The translations under genes and the position numbers were made by a program. From Lineus longissimus (lineage: Eukaryota > Nemertea > Pilidiophora > Heteronemertea > Lineidae), in the NCBI RefSeq assembly GCF_910592395.1, contig NC_088311.1, forward strand, positions 10,542,501-10,606,500: a stretch of DNA of 64,000 nucleotides. The letters run 5' to 3'. Below the pieces are notes generated by a model. That model was not told where the DNA came from and ran no database searches. It saw only the letters and a list, made by a program, of their open reading frames with translations. The number at the start of each line of letters is the position of its first letter. The stretch's first letter is position 1. Below, piece by piece: positions 57,656 to 64,000 of the stretch.

Positions 57656-57753
57656 GTCTCGCACATTCCCAGAAACCCAATGTTCTGTTGATTGTTGTGG
57701 ATGATTTGAGACCAGTTATTGGCTGCTACGGATACAAATCAGACGAGGACTGA
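57656..57753 (+). pseudogene. Isolated sulfatase N-terminal exon (iduronate-2-sulfatase-like)
   Basis: A good acceptor (TGGCATTTGTTTCAG) opens a frame reading KPNVLLIVVDDLRPVIGCYG, which matches the N-terminal strand and metal-binding Asp-Asp of type I sulfatases. The LRPxxGCYG wording is that of iduronate-2-sulfatase, which in lysosomes removes 2-O-sulfate from heparan and dermatan sulfate. After GCYG the frame reads YKSDED and stops at TGA 57751-57753. No donor is seen at the expected place. No preceding signal-peptide exon or following CxPSR exon was found. It is therefore either a broken gene fragment or one exon of a gene damaged by rearrangement here. Confidence 0.6.
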
Positions 57754-58553
57754 CGAGGAATTATTGCAAATTCGCGGGCAGGAGACCTTGGCATCAATGA
57801 AGACTGAGATGGTCCCCTCTCGATCTCGTCTATCGGCCGCCAATCGCTGGCGGCCTCTGGTGCTGAGACATTAAACAGTAATTCATAATTGTGATATTGA
57901 GATTGCTGCTCTCTCTCCAATTTAGTCGATGTAAGTGCTATTAATCGTTAAATTACCTTTCTTTCGTATATCTAGTATTTGAAGTGGTATGTATAGACAT
58001 TATACCATGTGTTGTTGTCTGTATTTGTGGAGCTCATTCAGTGCACTGGACCACTCCCATAATCGACGCAGTCGTCGCCCGGAAGAAAATGGACGGTGAT
58101 CCCTGAAAACTCTTCCGGCGACGAATAGGCTGCTTCTGTTTGATCAAAAAAGCCATTCGATTGAAACAAGCGCTTGACTGAGGATGCACTTTTTATAAGT
58201 ATTGCACGAGATGAAGATGGTTTGGTTCTCCGTTCTGTTGGCTGCTTGTTATCTCATGGATTGGGAAGCTGAACAAAGACGACTCCCTGGGACGCTGTTG
58301 TCCTTCCCTTATGGCTTATGGTCATTGGTTGTCCTTTTGTTTTTAGTTGATGTCAGGTTTTGGGATGGTGAATGAATGTTAAACTCTGCCCTCAGTGCTA
58401 TATTTATTTACTATTTTGGCATCTAGGCCTACTGAAGAAAAGTCTTTTGCCAAGATAGGTAACGTGGCACTTTTTATGGTGAGTCGCTTGGTACCTGTTA
58501 GGTGTTGTTGTGAGGTATTAATTCCTGTAAAAAAATCATTTCTGCAATCTATA
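57754..58553. other. No gene seen
   Basis: Includes the palindromic patch CGGCCGCCA...TGGCGGCC at 57834-57854. No downstream sulfatase exons were recognised. Confidence 0.35.
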
Positions 58554-58835
58554 GCTGAGCGCACACGGGCAACAAAATGACAGCGAAACTGAAAACATGT
58601 TTTCAGTTGTTTTTGAAATGTTTTGCGTCTTTGTCGTGTTTGTTTCAATCACCCGCACACGGGAGACAAAATGACACGGTCACGTCAAAAACAAGGGGTA
58701 ACCATGGTTGCGCCATACGTCACACCCCCGGTCACACCCACGTATTCCAAGATGGCGGCCGCCATGCATAACAACCGCCTCACAATTTTAGCATTTCTGT
58801 TCGTTCTTCGTAACCGCCATCGCCGACGGAAAAAT

Positions 58836-59110
58836 AGAACGATGTGGGCGAGGTCTTGGATCCAGAGGCGAATTGAACAGGGATCCTACGCCAATCTAGT
58901 CCAGGAATTGAGGACTGAAGATCCGAAGATGTACAAGCGATACTTCAGACTAGATGAAGAAGGATTTGATACCCTTCTGCAAAGGGTTGAAGGGATCATA
59001 ACTAAAACAGACACAAATACGCGAAGGTCAATTACTGCTGGGGAGAGGTTAGCCATAACCCTCAGATACCTTGCAGGCCTTTCCTGCCACAGCTCGACCA
59101 ACCTGCCCTC
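58836..59110 (+). pseudogene. Harbinger transposase N-terminus
   Basis: It reads WARSWIQRRIEQGSYANLVQ, then ELRTEDPKMYKRYFRLDEE, LLQRVEGIITKTDTNTRRSI and ERLAITLRYLAGLS, the conserved opening of HARBI1-type transposases (W-x-R-x-W, then Y-x-x-L-x-x-EL, F-R-x-x, KxDTNxR-x-x, RLAITLRYLA). The frame then enters sequence belonging to the opposite-strand gene, so all three catalytic acidic residues are absent. An ATG for MTRSRQKQG is at 58671. Confidence 0.8.
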
Positions 59111-59194
59111 GAGCTCAGTCGTCCATATTAATTCATGCAATTCCGATTCTTCATCCACAATCAACTCCATTTCGTTTAAAATTGGCGCTGCCAT
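59100..59194 (-). pseudogene. Start of a MADF/Myb-like Harbinger accessory gene
   Basis: The minus strand begins MAAPILNEMELIVDEESELH and runs into WTTELEGRLVELWQERP. The W-x-x-E-x-E-x-x-LVELWQE-x-P pattern is the first helix of MADF DNA-binding domains. The remainder is lost at the deletion joint near 59095-59105, beyond which the frame is the complement of the transposase. Harbinger elements usually carry such a DNA-binding partner gene convergent to the transposase. Confidence 0.65.
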
Positions 59195-59504
59195 TTTGAC
59201 CTGGCTTGGTTGGTATCACATGACGCTGAACGTCATCGTGATTGGCTAATGACGATGATGACGCAAAAAATGTTTTACGTTTCGTTGCAGTCACCGGCAA
59301 ACGGGCGACGTTTTGACAAAAAACATTTTGACTTGGTCAAAAATATATTGCATGTTTAATATTCGAAAACTGTTTCAAAAACAAATGTTTTCGAAAAACA
59401 TTTGTTTTTGTCGCCCGCAGACGGGCAACAAATTGTGAAAAAATATTTGAAAACAAATGTTTTCAGGTTTTTTTGTCATTTTGTCGCCCGTGTGTTCGCT
59501 TAGC

Positions 59505-60850
59505 TTATTAGCTCACCTCTTAGCAGAGGTGAGCTTATCCCATACCGTGGCGTCCGTCGTCCGTCGTCCGTCTTCCGTTAGCAGGGCACGTTTCGTAACT
59601 GTAAGAGCTATTGAGTTAAAACTTGGTACACATGTACCCTTATGTAATGACACCTTGGAGACCAAGTTTCGGTCCGATTCGTTTCATGGTTTGGCCACCA
59701 GGGGGCCAAACGTTAAAAGTGAAAATATGCAATATCTCCCTTAATAGTAGTCGGGAAATTTTGAAAAAAATATGGTAGGTACTTCTAGCAAAGGTGCATC
59801 ATATATCCTCCGGGTTTGATTTGACCTCCTTTTCAAGGTCACAGAGGTCAAATGGTGTAAATTGGCTGTTAGGATGTAACGATGGCACGTTTCTAAACTG
59901 CAATGACTATTGATACCAAATTTGGTGCACATTTACCCCTTAGTCAGGTGATCTCAGGGACCGAAGTTTGGTCCAATATGATTCACCACTTGACCACCAG
60001 GGGGCAAAATCCAAAAACCTTAAAAATGTGATTATTCCTTAACTTCTTGCCCAATTGCCACCAATTTGATATCATGGGTACATCTAACCACCATACAGTA
60101 TATGTCACACAGGTTTTTAATTTGACCTTCTTGTCAAGGTCACAGAGGTCAAATGGCATAAACTCGCCGTCGGGCCGTAACTATGGCACGTTTTTTAACT
60201 GCAATGACTATTGATCACAAATTAAGTACACATGTACCCCTTGGTCAGGTGATCTCAGGTACCGAAGTTTGGTGCGATCTGATTTGCCGTTTGGCCTCCA
60301 GGGAGGGGGCCAAATCCTAAATTCTTCAAAATGCCATTATTCCTAGTAATGACTTGCCCGATTGGTGATAATTAGTAGACCTTACCACCATGACTTTGGT
60401 GGCAGTGATCATAGTGGTCAAACACCCGTGATCTGGACAGGGAAAAAGCACATGGTGCAGTGAGACAGAAGGAACTCGGTGAGCAACTAAAGTGATCCAA
60501 AGGAATGGGAATCTGGCCGGCCCGGACAAGCAGATAAGTTACAAGGTACCACAAGGGGATCATAGCTGAAGTACAAAGTGAGTGGTTACTCAGATATTTT
60601 CAATTGGCACCAATTTTATATCATAGGTACATCTAATTCTAACAACCATTCAATGTGTCACCCGGGTCTTCTTTGATTTGACCTACTTTTCAAGGTCACA
60701 GAGGTCGAATGTACTGTAAATTGGCCATTTTGGGGAAATTGTAATTGCTTGGACCTACATCAAACCTAACACTACATGACACAATACCATGCTCTTTATC
60801 CATCTTTCCTCCACATGAGGTGAGCACAATGGCCCTGGCCATTTCATCTC
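59505..60850 (+). repeat. Second array of the ~300-bp dispersed repeat, with both ends
   Basis: The left end TTAGCTCACCTCTTAGCAGAGGTGAGCTTA is followed by a GTCCGTC run (59550-59578). Three to four units carry GGCACGTTTC, GGTCCGATTTG-like, GGCCACCAGGGGGC and AAGGTCACAGAGGTCAAATG phrases. The right end is ACATGAGGTGAGCACAATGG followed by CCCTGGCCATTTCA. The CTCACCTC...GAGGTGAG text at the left can fold. It abuts the Harbinger right end directly (59504/59505). Confidence 0.7.
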
Positions 60851-61606
60851 ACTCAGTTCCAGGTCCAGTTCTGTTACTGAGTTTCTAAACTACTGAACAA
60901 GCAGTATTGCTCAGCTTGGAGTAACCAGCCTAAGAACTTAGTCACTTCCTAGTCATCTCTCTCTCACTAATGGACCCGAGGGGTCCAGGGAGGGGGTCAC
61001 TCTGTAGTGCATCCCAAAGGGCATTCCATCCTATGAAGAGGCGCCCTTTTGCAAATGATGGCAACTTGATTAAATCCTAAACCTTTTGTTTTCACTGCAT
61101 AAATTTTAGATTCACCACTCAACTCTAGGCATGTTGATGTATGACTCTATCAGGTACAGTGGCAGGTTGATATATATTTGAAAAGCTTTGTTTTTATTAC
61201 CGGTATTACAGTTTACTAACACTAACTATGGTCTACTTATTATCCTTTCAGAGTGTGTGCCAGAGCACGATTGTTAATTTATTTCCTGCTGGATACTACA
61301 CTTCCTTAAATAGTGATTTACTCTGAGCTGTTTATCGGTTACCGTGGTGATGCTTATGGACATCTATCACTGGGCACCCCATTGCTGGCCTGTCTGGATA
61401 AACATTGTAATATGATTTGAATGCAGTGAAATTTTACTGTGTGTTCACAACAGTATCATAAAGGCTGATGAGGTGACATATGGGAGACTGGTTGTACACC
61501 TAAGAGGATACACTGTGTATACTTACTGTCTTCTGTGGTAGATAAGGGATAGTTGATGTATCTCATCTAGACTGCTTGTATTGAACTTTGGTTTACAAAG
61601 TGGATC
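60851..61606. other. No gene seen; upstream of the secreted-peptide candidate
   Basis: GGACCCGAGGGGTCC at 60973-60987 is a small palindrome. No promoter motif can be defended. Confidence 0.35.
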
Positions 61607-63191
61607 ATGACGTGGACATGGGTACTTGTGTGTGGTGTGTTGATGTTTGCGGTCATCATTCCTGAGGCTCAAGGATTTTTTGGCATGAGAAAAGGAGGTA
61701 AGTTTGCAGTTCAAGAGACTGACTAGGTACTACTCCCATCTGCCATGTCAGACTCCAGTGTCAATAAGATTGGAACAGGAACACTTTCCATTGAATGACC
61801 TGAGGGCAAACTTGTTCATGTTGTTACCAGCCCAATATCTTGAAGTGTTAGGAAATCTGAAATCAGTTATATATGGGGTCACTCTGTAGCACGGAACGAG
61901 TCAACCTAGATTATGCAACTTGTAAACAAAGCATAATGATCTTTTAGAAATCAACATGTAGAAAATAAAGTCCATTTCATGGGTGTTGAGGCTTGCTACA
62001 TTTCTCCAGCTAATCATTATCAGATATTGTGGTGTTTTTATTTCTGGGGCACGCAATGTTGTATTCACTGACTGTGTTTCAGGTTCTGCTAGGAATAAAA
62101 GGTCACTGGGAGAGAAAGGAGGTAAAATGAAACCACACTTGGACGAGCATCTTAACAATGCCAATAACATCCTCTGTATAAATCGTGACCCTTCTTCACT
62201 CTCCTCATACTCCATGAATGTACTCTGAACATATTCATTTCCATATTCTATAGATCTAAATCATGTGAAGGCACTCTTTAATAGTGAGAATATTTGATTT
62301 GAAATGGACATTTATATCATTATTAGAGTGGGGAGGGAAGGGGGGGGGGCTGTTCTCTAGTAGTATACTGACATTGACTTAGACTGGAGGTCATTGGAAA
62401 TGATTTCGTTAGAGAGCAGGGGGAGGGGGTGACTGTTGTGTAGTTGAGGAAACAGGCCAAGATTTAAGCTGGCTCCTGTCTGGCCATTGATACCACCTGT
62501 CACCTCATGTCCAATTATTCCTGTATCATATGTTGCATATCAAATGCCCCTGTGCTTGTAAAACCTATAACTCACCCTTCAGAAAATGTGACCCCTCACA
62601 GCAAAACCAGGCGCATGTTGCACAGAAGATGAGCCTAAATGACACCAGGAGATAATGGAAGAAATTGATGTACTCATATTTCACAAAAGGCAGACAACAG
62701 ACAAATGAACAATAGTCTGTCTCAACCTGCCAAGCTGAGAGCGACATGCGCCTGCTTTTGCTGTGACGGCTCACAAATGTGGCTGTTTTACACTCTTACT
62801 TGTTGCTTTGACCTGAAGATGTGATTTGACAAAATGGATTATTAGGCTTAGACTTGGTGAGAAATGTCTCTTTTTCCTCAACACCATACATGTACCAGTT
62901 AGACACCTTTATGGTAACATTTTTCAGATGGTGATGACATCGTTGGTGGTATGAATCTGAAATCTACTTTTGATCATTACCCTGGGTGGCATATCACATT
63001 ACCCTGGGTGGCATTTTTTTCATAGTATTTGATGTTATAGTTTTCTTGGCATTTTAATATCCATATAAGGATGATAGTATCACCTGGTATTCAGCATACC
63101 TTTCCCTGGATACAGTCTTTTCTCCTGTTCTTTTTTAGTCCCACCTAAGTTCTGCATATCTTTGACGTGTAAAATGAGCACACATTTCTAA
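61607..63191 (+). CDS. Candidate 67-residue secreted peptide, four exons incl. 21-nt microexon
   Basis: Exon 1, 61607-61697, encodes a textbook signal peptide (VLVCGVLMFAVIIPEAQG) and then FFGMRKG, with donor GTAAGT. Exon 2, 62083-62121 (39 nt), has acceptor TGTGTTTCAG, encodes SARNKRSLGEKG and has donor GTAAAA. Exon 3, 62928-62948 (21 nt), has acceptor ATTTTTCAG, encodes an acidic DGDDIVG and has donor GTATGA. Exon 4, 63139-63191, has acceptor GTTCTTTTTTAG and ends at TAA with two cysteines. All three introns are phase 1 and the sum is 204 nt, exactly 68 codons. Exons 1 and 2 end with the same AAAGGAG|GTAA text. A KR pair suggests propeptide cleavage. No family is recognised. Exons 3 and 4 are less certain than exons 1 and 2. 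Confidence 0.5.
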
Positions 63192-63404
63192 AAAGAAAAA
63201 CATAGGCTGCCACAGAGAGCATGAGAGAGGTCCGTTGTTAATAGACGTGTAGAACTATGACAGCTTGTGACAACTTGAAATGAACTTGAACCCTCTGCTA
63301 TAGTAGGCCTGGTAGCTGTAGATGATTATGGCATTGGTAGACTGCTTCCAGCTTTTCTATGTCTCCAAGTGGCCTCTTTATCATTCCACTGATGTCCAGT
63401 AGGT
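63192..63404. other. Spacer, no gene seen
   Basis: Presumed 3' UTR and flank of the peptide candidate. No AATAAA was found directly after the stop. Confidence 0.3.
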
Positions 63405-63715
63405 TTATCGCCATTTCGCCTACAGCTATTTCGCCTACCAAATTCCATTTCGCATACAGCCATTTCGCCTACAGTCATTTCGCCTACAGCCATTTCGCCT
63501 ACCAAAAAATGCCATTTCGCCTACAGCCATTTCGCCTACCAAAAAATGCCATTTTGCCTACAGCCATTTCGCCTACCAAAAAATGCCATTTCGCCTACAG
63601 CCATTTCGCCTAAAGTCATTTCGCCTACTGCCATTTCGCCTATTTCTCATTTCGCCTACTTGCCATTTCGCCTACTGCCATTTTGCCTACCTGCCGTTTC
63701 GCCTATTTCTCATTT
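63405..63715 (+). repeat. CATTTCGCCTA minisatellite
   Basis: About twenty copies of a 12-13 bp core CATTTCGCCTAC, grouped into higher units with AGC or CAAAAAATGC spacers of about 37 bp at 63480-63600. It gives an artefactual open frame (repeated PFRLQPFRL / SHFAYSHFAY) that should not be annotated as protein. Confidence 0.9.
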
Positions 63716-64000
63716 CATATAGGAATAGGATTTGCAAATCCATCACATTCACATTTATTTGGTATAGATCTGTCAAAAATATATGTTTGGCCCTATGTAG
63801 GCCTACTGTTGCAGAGGTTTGTATCCCATTTCCCTTTTAGAGTCCCAATCATCATACACTAATTTGTTGTTGTTGAAGCTCTAATTTGGTTACTGGATTA
63901 ATTACTGGATTAATTGGATCACTATAAAGTGTGTCACTATAAAGTGTGTCACACAACATAAGCAAACTAACTAATTTTCTGCTAATGTATAGTGACCGTA
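63716..64000. other. AT-rich window end, no gene seen
   Basis: It contains a short direct repeat (ATTACTGGATTA twice near 63890-63912) and TATAAAGTGTGTCAC twice near 63924-63950. Confidence 0.4.

Larger units (their letters stand above)
58554..59504 (+). mobile_element. Internally deleted PIF/Harbinger element
   Basis: The ends are inverted: GCTGAGCGCACACGGGCAAC on the left and the complement of GCTAAGCGAACACACGGGCG on the right, both continuing to AAAATGACA. The CACACGGGCRACAAAATGAC motif recurs just inside (58650, and in complement at 59285 and 59410) as subterminal repeats. It holds the start of a transposase gene on the plus strand and the start of a MADF-like gene on the minus strand. 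Confidence 0.8.

Noticed and set aside
63359-63840. Open frames of 84-85 residues at the window end
   Set aside because: They are translations of the CATTTCGCCTA minisatellite, with period-driven peptide repeats and no other coding sign.
1-64000. CRISPR arrays, bacterial operons, phage genes
   Set aside because: Repeats lack uniform spacers, genes are intron-split and all mobile elements are of animal type.

Overview
The window is animal nuclear DNA from an unidentified, probably marine, invertebrate. Genes are sparse and intron-rich with GT/AG splice sites, and most of the sequence is interspersed and tandem repeats. The mobile elements (BEL/Pao, CR1-like LINE with PHD finger and 2A motif, DIRS/Ngaro-like tyrosine-recombinase element, PIF/Harbinger, pogo-like, Penelope-like trace) form a set common in lophotrochozoans, echinoderms, hemichordates and amphioxus. 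I cannot place the species more closely. Exon boundaries were traced by eye from reading frame and splice consensus.

Layout. 1-6.5 kb: a duplicated 1.3 kb block carrying a 412-bp inverted-repeat element, plus other local duplications. 7.5-8.8 kb: the last three exons of an unrecognised plus-strand gene. 8.9-9.7 kb: a pogo/Tigger-type element. 10.4-11.4 kb: a roughly 300-bp repeat family seen again at 59.5-60.8 kb. 11.4-15.2 kb: a roughly 120-bp satellite split by an 860-bp insertion. 15.5-20.6 kb: a second, degenerate repeat array, into which a tyrosine-recombinase element (15688-19042, minus strand) with split direct repeats has inserted.

21.9-31.1 kb holds the best gene: a 13-exon, minus-strand cytochrome P450 of the CYP3 clan with every signature motif present. 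Its introns carry a LINE remnant, a MITE and a 2.6-kb foldback structure with 720-bp arms. 33.1-33.7 kb: a short acidic C2H2 zinc-finger reading frame. 36.1-37.1 kb: minisatellites.

38.4-46.6 kb is a complete-length BEL/Pao LTR element (CTCGC target duplication, near-identical LTRs, broken gag-pol). Its leader carries an SGNH-hydrolase-like reading frame, recurring small hairpins and a Penelope/hammerhead-like insertion. About 47.2-52.6 kb is a CR1-like LINE (2A + PHD, endonuclease, reverse transcriptase), interrupted by a PIF/Harbinger element (50414-52249) and by a 35-bp palindromic insertion. 52.6-58.5 kb: minisatellites, a LINE remnant and one sulfatase exon. 58.6-59.5 kb: a deleted Harbinger keeping the starts of both its convergent genes. 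61.6-63.2 kb: a candidate four-exon gene for a 67-residue secreted peptide. The window ends in a CATTTCGCCTA minisatellite.

The host genes show no operon-like relation to each other. The main story is layered transposition: Harbinger and a micro-insertion inside a LINE, a Penelope trace inside BEL, a tyrosine-recombinase element inside a satellite, and a foldback inside a P450 intron.
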